Shown: positions 12,601-23,967 of the stretch, piece by piece
Layout: every line of letters begins with the position of its first letter
Position numbering within the stretch: the stretch's first letter is position 1
Origin: Phytophthora hibernalis
Taxonomy: Eukaryota > Oomycota > Peronosporomycetes > Peronosporales > Peronosporaceae
Direction: 5' to 3'
Length of the DNA stretch: 64,000 nt
NCBI GenBank assembly: GCA_012656075.1
Contig: JAAKBF010000282.1
Span: 412,795 to 476,794, forward strand
Notes under the pieces: generated by a model
What the model was told of the DNA's origin: nothing
Database searches by the model: none
The model's input: only the letters and a program-made list of their open reading frames with translations
Made by a program: the position numbers and the translations under genes

Positions 12601-14478
12601 GTTCCTCTCCGTATCAACACACTTCTGGTGGGCCCACATGTACAAGTGGGTCGCCACGTACGTCAAGACATGTGAAAATGTCAGCGTGTGAAGCCTTCGG
12701 GCCACGCTTCGGCTCCTCTTCAGAGTCTGCCTGTCCTGGCAGACTGCTGGAAGTCAATGAGCCCTGACTTCGTCTTCGGACTACCGGCTGACGCCCAAGG
12801 CAACACTGGCATCCTGGCTCTTGTCTGCCGGCTGTGCAAGATGGTGCGTCTTGCTCTAGTCCCCGATACGATGACAGGGGAACCGCCTGCAAAGCTGTTC
12901 CTCGATGGCGTGTTTCGATATCACGGTCTCCCAGAGACCATTGTCTCTGATCGAGACCCGCGCTTTACGGCTGGGTTCTGGAAGACCCTCTTCCAATTAC
13001 TCGGAACCAGACTCCTGAATGTCCACCGCGGACCATCCCCAAACGGATGGCCAGACGGAGCGGGTTAACCGCGTCCTCGAAGACACACTTCGGAGTGTCT
13101 GTGCGGGCACTTGGTCCGACCGCCTGTCTATGGTTGTGTTTGCGCTCAACAACGCGGTCCACGCGTCGACAGGTTTTACCCCGTTCTACCTGAACGGGCT
13201 GCGGCAGCCCAAAGTGCCCGTGACACTGCGGGGAAGCTCTGCGGCTTCGATCGTGAGTGGGGAGAGGCTCGGAAAGCTCTTTGCTCCCAAGTGTCTGACG
13301 TAACACCGGTCGCATTGCAAAAGCAATTAATGACCTTTGTCGATGATAGGCTTAATATCATAAGCCGGGTTAGGGATGCTATGGCTGCCGCCCCAAATAA
13401 ACAAAAGGAGTACTCCGACAAACATGGAAGAGGAAACGTTAACGTGTTTAATGTGGGTGACTTAGTCCTACTTGACACTAGGAACTTACCACTAAATCTG
13501 GTAAGCTCCGTTGGCAGCAACAAACTGAAGCACCACTTCATTGGATCTTTCACGATCCTGGCCAGGCATGGTGCGGCCTACACGATCGACTTGCCTAAGT
13601 CGATGACGACCCGTCCGACGTTCTATGTGGGTTGGTCTGACGAGGTATCACGATCCTCAACGCGACGGCCCTCATACGGAAGAGGAGGCGGTCCCCGCAA
13701 GGACGACGTCACCTCCACGAAACGAGACGGGGTCTCAGTTGGCGGGACCAACGACGAAGAATACGGCCGCTGAAAGAGGCCTGGTCGTACATCGGCTGTG
13801 GGTACGACGGGCTCCCACCATATGAAGAGATGTACACGTACGGGCCGTATTGGTAAGGCTGCGCGTACGCATAAGTCTGCGGTTGAGGCTGGGGCTGAGC
13901 CGGAGCCCGAGAATGAGTCTCCCGAGGGAGACGCGAGTTCAACTCGCGTCGGAGCTCGGCAATCTCCCAGGGAGATTGTCACGAACAAGCTCGGTCATCC
14001 GGCAATCCACACGCTCGTGAATGTCGCCCACTTCGCGGTGCAGGTCCGCCAAGGAAACTTGCAGTGCTTCAAGAGTCCCGCGCTTCCCGGACTGCGCAGC
14101 AGCTGTCCCCGGGTCAAAGACCCAACGCAATCTCAAGGGCGTACATCCGGTCACGAAGTTGTCGGATCTCATCCTACTGGACAAGCACGAACGAGTCCCT
14201 GGCCCCAGTCACGGGCCGTGGCGCCTCCTGTCGCGCCGGAGCATCATACTCAAATGCGTGCGAGGCCTCCGCCGGCTCTCCTTGACCGTTATGGGGAGAC
14301 CCACTATACCACGTTGAGCGAGTTCTCCGCGAGAGGCACCGCCAAGGGAAGCGCCAGCTCTTGGTAAAGTGGCGGGGTTACCCTCGTCACGGAACTCATG
14401 GGAGCCGATTGAACGGATCCAGGTTACTGCCGAAGGCTGTTGAGATCTGGGAACAGACCAGACGGCAGCATCGTACGT
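9700..14478 (+). pseudogene. Gypsy pol, copy 1
   Basis: The protease region shows IDSRASKIF (near 9825) where the family has a D-S/T-G-A site, so the active-site glycine is replaced by arginine. ILGMPWLIKHEPW follows near 10060. Reverse transcriptase spans about 10870-11790 with YFDDILVHS near 11470, cut by TAG at 11162-11164 in a position where relatives have Trp. RNase H spans about 11900-12300. Integrase spans 12560-13300 with an H/C finger, SDRDPRF near 12950 and HPQTDGQTERVNR near 13037. A chromodomain (QLLVKWRGYP) lies near 14353-14382. A further frame change lies near 13625. Frames are lost at a five-A run near 11806 that is six in copy 2, and at GGGG near 12880. Confidence 0.85.
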
Positions 14479-15452
14479 AGTCCTGGTCTTCTTGGCCGAA
14501 TGCGGAGGTATAGCGACAGCAGCCGCAACGCTATACCCGCGCTCGTCGTGAGCGCTGATCATGGCTTTACGCCGGAGCTCCTCCATTTGACTAGTAAGCT
14601 GAAGTTTACTGATCAGATGAGCGAACTCGATGCGAAAGTCACGCTGATCGAGAATGGCGGACATACTCTGTTCGCCCGGAGGCAATCGATCTCCTGAGGG
14701 GCGAAACCCCACGGGTTGGACCCAGGGATAACCCTAAACGGGCACAAGCCCACCTTTGTTCTCAGCCTTCTTGCGGAGGCTAGTGAACTCCTTGAGCGGG
14801 GCTCGGTGCGGTGCCAACAACACGCATCTGGCAGCCTCTAAGTTGTTGTGAAACAACGGGTGGATCTCCACCAAAGCCCGCTCGAAAGCGCCCTTGGAGG
14901 TTCGCCCTCCGATAAGGCCGCGCGGTGCCACGAGCTGCTCCAAGAACAACGGAGACCCCGTGTTCCCATCGGGCGGGAAGTAGCCCTTCAAATACGGAGA
15001 CTCGGCACGCAAAGTACCTCGCAGGCGAGCAGCCGCATGGCACTCCTGTTGCTCATCATGAGCGTTAACAACAACATCAGGCACGTGAACCTGCCCGTCC
15101 TCTTCTTCGGAGTTGGACGAAGACTCGAACAACGGTTGTTCTTTTCCGCCGTGGTCACCTCTTGGAGAGGTGACTGAGAAGCTTCTGGAGCGGCGCGTTC
15201 GTTCAGAATTATACGCGCGCGCTCATGACCCTCCGATAGAGTCGGGTTCTTGGGAGGCGAAGCCTCTTCGACGTAGCCATCACCAGCGTCGTCCGCGGCG
15301 GCTTTCGCCTGTGCTTCAACACCAATAGCAGCAGCTGGCTTGGACTCGTCGTCCTTGCCGTGCTCACTACCCTTGGGCGACGACGGAGTGTCGTCCAGGT
15401 CAGCCTCATCGCCAGAGTAACTGACCAGAGCGATTTGAGAGGGCTCACGCAA
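13790..15452 (-). pseudogene. Antisense gag of a second retroelement, interleaved with the Gypsy pol end
   Basis: On the minus strand a gag-like protein starts at 15452 (MREPSQIALVSYSGDEA). It continues through an acidic stretch, then EEIHPLF-type capsid sequence ending LKEFTSLRKKAENKGG near 14750, then helical IEFAHLISKLQLTSQMEEL near 14600. After the region occupied by the plus-strand chromodomain (14258-14478) the minus strand again looks coding: the coiled coil EIRQLRDRMYALEIALGL near 14160, then a Q/Y/P-rich tail (PQPQPQTYAYAQPYQYGPY) near 13870. Several frameshifts and stops are present. The part from 13790 to 14630 is also in the inverted Gypsy copy 2. The strand assignment is inferred from composition and coiled-coil pattern. 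Confidence 0.65.
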
Positions 15453-15850
15453 TACAGGTAAACATCAACCATCTGGGAACAGAAGTGATGATGTGTCTGT
15501 AACACGTCTGGCTAGTCTAAGTTGGTACTGTACATAACGTCAGCAACACTCAGTCTTCCCAATCGAACCAGTCATCTCAAACCAAGGGATTATTTTATCA
15601 ATATCAGCCAAACCACCTTGCATATATCAACTTCCTATGGCACTATCCTTACAGGATATACATGTACACGTCAGGAAGTTTTATTACTACAGTAACACAA
15701 TACACCTTCCCTATTATTAAAAAACTTCCTATGGCATGACTGGCTCTTACCATGTAAATGTATGGAAGCCGGGGTTGCTGTTATTAAGTACTGGGCAAAT
15801 CACAGAAGGCGTGGTCAATTCAAGTTAAATTTAGAAAGCGTGGTCGAAGG
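15440..15850. repeat. Dispersed repeat, copy A
   Basis: This stretch is homologous in the same orientation to 22424-22700. Shared landmarks are CTCACGCAATACAGGTAAAC, ACTGTACATAACGTCAG, ACACAATACA and a GGCGTGGTCA...GAAAGCGTGG end. It lies immediately upstream of the antisense gag start at 15452, so it may be the 5' region or LTR of that retroelement. It also lies about 0.5 kb upstream of an effector gene. Confidence 0.7.
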
Positions 15851-16338
15851 CGGGGAATGATAATGGTTTCACCTAACCTATTTACTAAATTAGTAATACT
15901 AATCGAGAGTACAAAGTCTTTTTAAAAGGATAAATGAAGCGTGAAATTCTATTTAAGGACATGTACTACAGCAATCTGCCTTCTTAGCGAACACCTGATA
16001 TATAATAAATATTAATGATGCAAGTATATTTTATGTGAAATCCAACTATGGACCACGAACATGTGAAGAGGTCCATAAAATATGGAAGGTTATTTAGATT
16101 TTCCCGTTCGCTAAAGGCAGCTCGATACAACGACATTTGTGCTAAGCTTATGATAGAACTTGTATATGTACTTCACGGAAGCAATCGTAAGGTACAGGTC
16201 AGCTTGAATCCCATGATAGGCTTGCAGTACCGGTAAGCTTTTGCTAGCGAGTCCACGGATACTGTACGCCACTCAGCAATTTGCACTGTCAGTTCTGCCA
16301 TTTAGCACCTCGTATCTCCTCACTGTCCCAGATCAAGA
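15851..16338. other. Upstream region of the effector at 16339
   Basis: AT-rich DNA without a supported gene. The bases ACTCAGCAATTT at about 16269-16280 loosely resemble an oomycete initiator, some 60 bp before the effector ATG, but the match is weak. Confidence 0.35.
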
Positions 16339-17040
16339 ATGCGCTTGTCTAGTTTGCTGCTAATCGCTCCGTCGATTATGGTTCTTACTCTCACCAACGC
16401 TCACTCCACGACCAGCGAAGTCGACCAGATCTCGATTTCAAAACCGCTCGATGCAAGCCGCGACGCCAAGATGCTTTTGAGACGCCTGACGGCCGTTAAC
16501 AACGATGATCTGGGGGAAGAAAGAGGTGGTTTAAAATCGCTGTCCAAGCTATTCAAATCATCATCGAAAACGAAGAAGGCAGCGCAGGCTGCTCTGACTG
16601 GAAAACCGTCGAAGAAGGCAGCTCTAGCAGCGGAAAAGTAGAAAAACTTCCAGATGTACGGGATTGTTCTCGAGTACGACCACATCCTGTATCCAGCGAT
16701 GAAGACCTGGCGTTCGGAGGGCACATCAGCAACCAAGATTTACAACGAAATGTTGACTGCTGGCAGGACTGTCGACGAGGCCGAGACAGTATTCAAGCGC
16801 TTCAGCAATTATCTCCGGGAGACGATGCACATTGTCAAAACTGCAAAGGAGATCGAGATATCCCAAATGCGCAGAATGTTCAAAGACATCGTCAAAAGTG
16901 ATGATGAGCTTTACAAGAACATGGCGCTATGGCGTACGGATGATTTATCGGCGCACACGATCTACATCCGAATGACAACAATTGGTGGAAGACCGGTTGG
17001 TGAAGCAACGACCGTAGCCAAGCGCTGCACTATCTTCTAG
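16339..17040 (+). pseudogene. RXLR-type effector gene interrupted by an in-frame TAG
   Basis: One frame runs from ATG at 16339 to TAG at 17038-17040, broken only by TAG at 16639-16641 (codon 101). Residues 1-22 form a signal peptide. A non-canonical RRLT stands at residues 48-51 and EER at 60-62, the usual spacing for an RXLR-EER translocation region. After the stop the same frame contains two similar modules, one around MKTWRSEGTSATKIYNEML and one around MALWRTDDLSAHTIYIRM, resembling the W-containing helical repeats of these effectors. The product would be secreted and act in host cells. As written only a 100-residue N-terminal peptide is made. A sequencing error or allelic stop cannot be excluded. 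Confidence 0.75.
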
Positions 17041-18870
17041 AGATGGCCAAGTAGGAAACAGAAGCTGCCGGTAGGTATTCTTATCCGAGTAAAGTTAGAG
17101 AGATTTCTAATTGATTCCAAGAAACCACTAGGATAGTACATGTAGTATCATTCTGCATTAACCCCTGCTGCTCAATGCTTTCACGAGGCGAGTGTGAGGC
17201 GTCGGTGCAAATGCGCTCTTACGGCTTGAGGGCATGGCGGACTAAGGGCCGTAGCAGGGTTCTGCTCTCGAGTGGAAGCCGCTCTAGTACAATTCAACTT
17301 TGGAATCGAATAGTAGTAGCAGTGGTAGGTGCTGCAGCCACGTATCAGTAGGGAAGAGGATCATCTATTTTTAGACGTGACACAGGAATACTTTACCGAC
17401 TGTGAACAGAAATCGAGTCAACCAGCGACGTAAGTCCAAATGAACTGCTCAATACCAAACGACTGTATTTCGTACCTTCACTGAATGTCCAGCGCAACAA
17501 AATGCCGGTGGCGGCAAGGCGGGCACTACATACATGTGTACCGGTATACATGTAGTATTGTATTTTACTGTAAAACAGTCTTCGCACGGAACAGCTCTAG
17601 ATTATACTTTTGAGCTCAGCAAACTTAATTCCAAAGCACACCATTTTGGATACAGATTGTTTTGATTAGGAAATTAGGAATACCGATGCGAACGATATTC
17701 AAATGGAGGGCTAAAAATAAGTTGTAGCTGGATGTTGAGTTGGAGAAGTGTCGGATGAATCCTATGAAACACACCAACCACCAAGCTCGTCGATCTAGCT
17801 TCACTTCGCTTCAAGATGTGACTGTTTAATAAACGGTAGCTATGCCATGGATTCCAGCGTATTTACTCAGCCGAAACCCTCCCAAAGTGAGATTCTTGCT
17901 GTAGCGCTCTCACTGTGTATCCATAGGTCACCGGCCGTAATGGCCGAAATAGCTGCCTAAAATGCTTCGTGCACGATTTGCCGTGAATGAAGCGATTTTA
18001 GATTTTGTATGTCACCTTTCATGAAAATGAGTAAATAAATCGGCAACTATATATTACAGTCAAACTGAGAGAAGTCTTGTTGATATAGTATGATTCTACG
18101 CCTGAATTTCAGAGCTTCTTCGAAGAGGTTCATTTCATATGCTTATCCAAATCAAAAATACTGTTTTCAACAAGTTTGGGGCAAATGAATGTCTGTCATT
18201 CTGCACGCCCGCACAAATGTATTGATTCGTTCGAACAGCGAGTGCGTGAGTACTGGTAACGAGTCTCCTTTCCTAGCACCAAAAGCCGCTGTTCGGCAAT
18301 AGATGTTCGCAAAGATGGTCCTTAGCGCAACGCACAAGGCAGTTCAGGTCTTTGATGGTGTGTGCTGTCTCGATGCTGGACAGAGCGAATAGCATGGTGA
18401 ATGTTGTGCAGCAATGGATCAGCCTGGGGTTGCAGGTTGCAACTTGTAATGCGCGACGGCCTCTGGACAAGCAACAATCCGCCTGAGCTGGCAGCTTGAG
18501 GTCCACCGGGCTGCAACAAACATACACACAAGTTGAGTTGCCTTCGAAGCGCTCTGTAGTGAACCCCGTGACTCACTACACTTTCTAGAAGGCAACATAC
18601 CACAAGGCTGGGAACGAGTCAAACGCATAACAGCAACTTTTTCCTGCTCTAAATGGATCCGAATCGAGAATCATCGATCATCCCAACGAGATGAAAGCTA
18701 GCGAACTACACTCACAATGCAGGAGGACTCCCAGCATCTTGGAATTTATTGACTTGTTGTGATTGCCTGTGTTCTGCTACCAACTTGTTGCATGGCGGAA
18801 AGTGCATACGATGGCTCATGTTCACCAGCTGGGCTGACCTAACAGATTCAACAACTGCTCCGAGGTCGAT
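17041..18870. other. Intergenic DNA, nothing recognised
   Basis: This 1.8-kb stretch is AT-rich with no supported gene. Open stretches near 18270-18630 on the minus strand overlap each other in several frames and show no domain or signal peptide. Confidence 0.5.
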
Positions 18871-18873
18871 TGG

Positions 18874-21800
18874 TTACCCGAGAGCTTGATCGTACACGAA
18901 GCGGAGCTCCCAGTCATCCGTGACCGGCACCTGCGGCTTTCGAAGCACAAGACGGTCACTGGCGACGTCGTACTCGAAGTCCACGGCACGCTCGCCGCCC
19001 ATTAGCACCTGCTTGGGGAGATTGGTCCCCGACTGGAAACCGTACACCTCAATACGCTCCACCCACATGAGGGACGTGTAGCGCTTGCCCTGCTTGGTCG
19101 CGGCGGTTGCCGTCGATTGAAGCCCATCTTTGGTCAGCTGGAACGAAACCAACGTGCCCTCGCCTTCCAGCTCAGCAGCTAGCGATCGCTCGTCATCGAC
19201 GTAGAGTTCTCCACGAGCCCCCATTGCTCGTCCAACGTCACCACTAGCGTAAGTGGATCGTCGCGCATGAGCTCCGAGCTGCGGCGCACACGTCGCTTGC
19301 GAGGCAGGATCGTACCACCACGCTGGAACACCGGAATCACGTCCAACGGCGCAGCGATGTTCTCGTGTGTCTTACTGCCGAAGAAACGCTTGTACCCGTC
19401 CGTAATCTGGTATCACACCGTATTGCTGTCCAAACAGTCAGACGGCAGGAACACGTGCGTGGCCTCCACACCTTCCTCCACAATAGGTTTCACGAGCAGA
19501 GCATCACCTAGTAGGTACTAATCCTCCTCGCTGAAGCTCTGGGGCTCCTGAGTGAAGTGAGCCCAAAGCGGGCGCATGACCGGCATTCCACGCGCGTTGC
19601 ACGCGTAGAAGAGCGTGTAGATGTAAGGCAGTAGCGAATAACGCTCACGAATTGCAGCCCGGATGCGTGATGTGGTCGGCTCGCCAAACGCCCAAGGCTC
19701 ACGGCGAACGCAATCGTGATGCGCATGGCCACGGAAGAATGGTTGGTATGCAGCGGCTTGGTTCCAACGCGTAAATAACTCAGTTGACGGGTTGCCAAAG
19801 TATCCACCCACATCAGCGCCAATAAATGTAAGACCTGCAACTGACATGGACAGCAGCATCTTGGTAGCATAACGCAGGTGTTCCCACTCAGCCGTGTTGT
19901 CACCCGTCCAGATCGCACCGTAGCGCTGTGAGCCAGGAGAGAATGCACGAGAGAGCACAAAGGACGCTGCATATCCGAAGTAAGAACCAGCTCCTTGGCA
20001 AACGCCGAAAACGGCTCCAGCGGAGGTTGCTGGCGGACGAGCTGACCCTCCATCGTTGACCTCTGGAAGAGTATTCCGTATAGATTGTGCCACTCACGGT
20101 GCTCAACACCCGCCAGACTCATGCACCCCTTGCGCATCGACACTTCAGGACCGTTGAACACTGAGGGCTCGTTCATATCGTTCCATGTGTACAGGTGCTT
20201 GGTACTGCCCCTGTAGTTCTCGTAGCGGAACAGGTGGCGCCACCACGCTCGCGCCTTGGGCGACGTAAAGTCGACATACGATGACTCACCTGGCCAGCAC
20301 CATCCCTTAAAGTCGTTGCCCTGCTCATCCTTGATGAAGAGCCCAAGTTCCTCCGCCTCCGTGTGGATATAGTACGGCTCCTTGTCCTTGGATTGACTCA
20401 CCTTGATATGCGATAATCGTCACCATCTTGCGGCCAGTACGCGCCACCCCTTCCTGCATGTTCTTGGGCGTCGGGAAGGCGTGTTCATCCCACGTGAAGT
20501 AGCGGTTGCCGTCCGTGTGGTCAATGTCTAGCCACAACACGTCCAACGGGATCAGGTGCTCGTCGAAACCCGCATCCACACGGGCCACGTCGGCCTCGTT
20601 CTTGTAGTTCCATCGGCTCTGGTGGTATCCCAAAGCGAAAAGCGGCGGCAGCTGCGCGCGTCCGGTCAGCAGCATGTACTGCGAGAACAGGTCCGCACTG
20701 CTAGGTCCCGGCAGTAGGAACAAATCAAACACACCCGACTCGCTTAGCCAGTGACTCGACTTGCTGTGCGCGTCTTCGTTGGTCCAAATGTCCACAAACG
20801 TTTCACTGGGGTTGTTCCAAAACATGCCCACCGTGTTGTGTTTGTTCGGCGCCACGAGCACGGGGATCGACCCATACAGGGCCATGGGGTTGTCCAGTTC
20901 GTACTCGAACACATCCAGGTTGTACAACCGGTACGGGTCGGTCGTCACCTTCCTCTTCCCCTCTCCTTCATCATCAGCCTCAATAGTGTCCTTCAGTGCA
21001 AAGTCCATCGCATGCTCGGGGATGCCGTACAGCGTGCGTGGGGCTCCGGTGGAGCCGTAGAACGACACAACGAGTCCAATGGAGCTTGGGCCGAACTGCT
21101 TCTTGTCCGTGTGTCCACCGAATGATTCCTCCCACCCTTCTACCTTGCCGTCCGCCCCGATCGTGGCGGTGGTCATGGACGAGTGCTCACCCTTCTTCTG
21201 CACCGTCCCGTCGTCGTAAATACCGAGACCGTCCTCTCCGTAGTCCACAACGGTCTTTCCGTCGTTGGCGTCCACAGCCGCCTGGTCCGCGGCCCCTCCG
21301 GCCTGTGCCTCGGCATCCGCGTGGTCCTGACGGATCTCGTAGTGGAACAGACCGTCGTCATTGGTGGCCACCACCTTCTCCCCGTCCAGGAACAGGTCCA
21401 CGCCGAACGCGTCGGCCACCTTCAGGGCCGCCACGAGCTGCGGTGTCCCCTGGCCCTCGGGTGCGAACAACAACACCTGCGTCTCGTCCACCAGCGTTTT
21501 GAGACCCGCCTCGGTCGCCGTGAGCTGGCGCAGCGGCCGTGTCTCGTGCGCGCCGGCCGCCAGCACGTCGGCGCTTTCCCAGCGGGTCTTGGGGTCAAGG
21601 GGTCCTCGAACTTCTCTTTGAGCCGCACGCGCAGCGCAGGCAGACGCGCTGTGTCCTCATTAAGCACGAATCCCAGCGAGCCCTCAAGGCCGCCGCTCTG
21701 AGCCGTGTCCTCCACGTGGAAGTACACGACGTTTGTATCCGAATCCGACCTGATGCTATCGCGCCGCACGCGGAATCTGCTGGGCAGCGGCTCACGCGCC

Positions 21801-21931
21801 ACGTTGCGGAACTTCCTGCAGAACTGCGTCTTGTCGCACGTGCGAAACTTGCTGCGGTCAACGCCGCGCGCGCCGCCCACGGCCAGCACCGCCACGAATA
21901 GCAGCAGCAACTGTGTCGGTCGTCACGTCAT
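18874..21931 (-). pseudogene. Glucosidase II alpha subunit (GH31), decayed
   Basis: This is the endoplasmic-reticulum glucosidase II catalytic subunit, which trims glucose from N-glycans. The reading follows the family from a signal peptide (LLLLFVAVLAVGG) through CDKTQFCRKFR, the N-terminal domain and the GH31 barrel to the C-terminal beta domain. WNDMNEPSVF (nucleophile Asp) lies near 20180 and WTGDN (acid/base Asp) near 19905, both intact. The likely ATG is at 21931-21929, but codon 3 is TGA (21925-21923). Other breaks are frameshifts near 21597, 20415 (about 5 bases lost), 19993 and 19226, TAG at 19520-19518 and TGA at 19416-19414. Length and colinearity match one complete gene without introns. 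It is a unitary-looking pseudogene or a poorly sequenced gene. Confidence 0.9.
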
Positions 21932-22423
21932 TTGCTTGGATCTCCACGGGGCAAAAGCGCAAATGAGGAAAAGGCTCATAAAATGTTGGGGCGACCATGG
22001 CAACATATATTCATGACTAGTAGTTTGAATGAAGTTTAGACGAAGTCGCGCTGAGCTCTGAAATTTAAGTTTTTCTGGGATTGAAGTTTTTAAGTGCTAC
22101 CAGTACATTACTATAGAGGGCCCATCTTAGGCTGAGTGACTAATAGCTGTAAGTTATCATTAATTTGGGGAACTGACGTGTTTATGATTTCTACTGCATC
22201 AATTCTATAACTAGTTTTGGTGACGTGCTATGCGATCAGGGGTGGTGACTGGGTACAATAGGGAAGGTCTTTCACTGATAGAGCCGATCTGTTACAGACA
22301 GCTCACCCGTCGAGGTTTCGTCGTGGTTCACGTGGGTCGCTAAGAAGATCCATAGCTTCCAAATGGTGCCCATACTTTTGTACAGTGCACATGAACTGAA
22401 AAGAAGGCAGTTTCTTTACGATT
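21932..22423. other. Upstream of the glucosidase II gene, no gene recognised
   Basis: Read on the minus strand, CCTCATTTGCGCTTTT lies about 40 bp before the presumed ATG and loosely resembles an oomycete initiator. Nothing else is supported. Confidence 0.35.
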
Positions 22424-22700
22424 TGAGTGGCTCACGCAATACAGGTAAACATCAACCATTTCGGAACAGAAGTGATGATGTGGCTATACATGTATCACGC
22501 TTACGGCTAATCTACGTTGTTACTGTACATAACGTCAGGAAAGGTTAATATAGCTCAGAGCTCAGTAACACAATACATGTACACCTCCCTTCCAATGGCA
22601 TGATTCGCTCTTATGATGTAATGTTATACGGTAAGTAGTGGGCAAATGACAAAAGGCGTGGTCATTTGTTAATTCAAGTTAGAAAGCGTGGGACGGTTCG
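22424..22700. repeat. Dispersed repeat, copy B
   Basis: This is the shorter counterpart of 15440-15850 in the same orientation, with an internal deletion of about 120 bp relative to copy A. It is not followed by a gag here. It ends about 350 bp before the secreted-protein gene at 23046. It is either a solo terminal repeat of the same retroelement or an older duplicated flank. Confidence 0.65.
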
Positions 22701-22994
22701 CTGCATACTACGTTGCACGGGTCTAGCAGCAGAAATCCCCGGAGAACGGCTTCAATTCTTCACAGTTAATGAGGCATTCACACACACAGACTCGATGCAA
22801 TAGCCAGCAAACGGATGTATTATAAGGCGTTTGTCACACGATTGTGAGGTGAAACGCTAGCCGGAATTGTATACATCTAGATTGGCGCGATATGGCACGC
22901 CTATTCCCATTTGCCCGGTAGGTACCATCGCGAACCGAAAGGTGGCTGTGATTCATAACGCTTGGTGTGACGGTATCACCGTGCAATCCTCCCA

Positions 22995-23016
22995 ACTCCT
23001 CATTCTCACATATTCA
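22995..23016 (+). promoter_or_regulatory. Possible oomycete initiator of the gene at 23046
   Basis: CTCATTCTCACATATT lies about 45 bp before the ATG and approximates the oomycete GCTCATTYYNCAWTTT start-site element. The match is partial. Confidence 0.35.
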
Positions 23017-23045
23017 ACCGTAGCGACGCATCCAACACAGGCAGC

Positions 23046-23866
23046 ATGCAGCTATCATCTTGGTTCACTATTGGTGTCGCCGTAGTATCCGCCTTTGTCC
23101 TTCGAGCTCCGTTGGTACTCAGCGAGTCACAAGATGAAACACAAGGCCCCGCTACTACACGTGTTGATGCTCCCTCTCTCCAGCTCCGCATTATACTTTA
23201 CGGCAAGAACATGAACATCCACGGACAATCCGTCTTCGACGTATTCGCGAATCCCATCGTGTCGGCCGACGAAACGAGCATACGCTACGACGAATTCGCC
23301 ACTTTCATCCAAGGCGACACGCGATTCACCTACATGCTCGTCGATGGGGTGGCGTACGTCGTGGAAAGCTTGGGCAACGACACCACGTCTGTAGCCTCAC
23401 AAACGGTTCGTTGTCTCTCGACGATCACGCCGTTCGACTCTATCGTGTCCGCGCTCAACTCATTGAAGGCCGCCCCGAGTACATCGGATACAGACGACGA
23501 TTTGATCTTTGTGAAGGTATGACGTTGTTCAAGACGACGACACCGTTTGGTGGAGAAGACCTCGATGTCTGTGCGACGGGTCCGACCGGGTTTATCGCAA
23601 ACGGAGGCCAGATCACGATGTAGGTGGAGTACTTAGACGACCCGATCCGTAAGATATCGGCTCCAAAGCTAAGCGATGGCGATACTTCATGTGGCGTCAT
23701 GTCAACGCCTACGTCGGTAACGCCAAATGCACTCGCACTTCTCACTGGAACGGTCATCTCGTCAGACAACTCGAAAAAGCTGAACCCATCGGCTGGGGGT
23801 CCCATTTCGTCAGACAACTGGAGAAAACTGAAGATATCGGTCAGAGCTCGTAGCCGTCGAGAATGA
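23046..23866 (+). pseudogene. Secreted protein of unknown function, frameshifted
   Basis: The ATG at 23046 opens a 158-codon frame with a clear signal peptide (residues 1-26, MQLSSWFTIGVAVVSAFVL) and no RXLR motif. Near 23500 the coding pattern passes into another frame (CEGMTLFKTT, then CATGPTGFIANGG). A TAG at 23621-23623 interrupts this, after which VEYLDDPIRKISAPKLSDG continues in the same frame to 23866. The C-terminus contains two similar SSDN-x-x-KL segments. It looks like a cysteine-containing secreted oomycete protein, but I do not recognise a named family. Both breaks could be mutations or sequence errors. Confidence 0.65.
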
Positions 23867-23967
23867 TAAATGTTCGCTAAACAGCGGGAAACAGTAGTTT
23901 GGAGCTGAAATACACATTTTAATGTGGCTTGAATTCTTTATTCAACGAAATAGATCGTTGGGCATGG

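Larger units (their letters stand above)
8230..14478 (+). mobile_element. Gypsy chromovirus copy 1, no 3' LTR found
   Basis: A 5' LTR (8230-8650) is followed by gag, aspartic protease, reverse transcriptase, RNase H, integrase and a chromodomain in that order, as in chromoviruses of the Metaviridae. No 3' LTR appears after the chromodomain. Instead the DNA passes into gag-like sequence of opposite strand. A near-identical inverted copy lies at 23968-30318. The reading is broken by stop codons shared by both copies and by copy-specific single-base indels. Confidence 0.9.

Noticed and set aside
16048..16236. Small frame upstream of the RXLR gene as a further effector
   Set aside because: No signal peptide or RXLR motif, and it lies in AT-rich non-coding DNA.
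21183..21701. Long plus-strand frames opposite the glucosidase II gene
   Set aside because: They are arginine/proline-rich shadows of a GC-rich gene whose minus-strand reading is colinear with the GH31 family.
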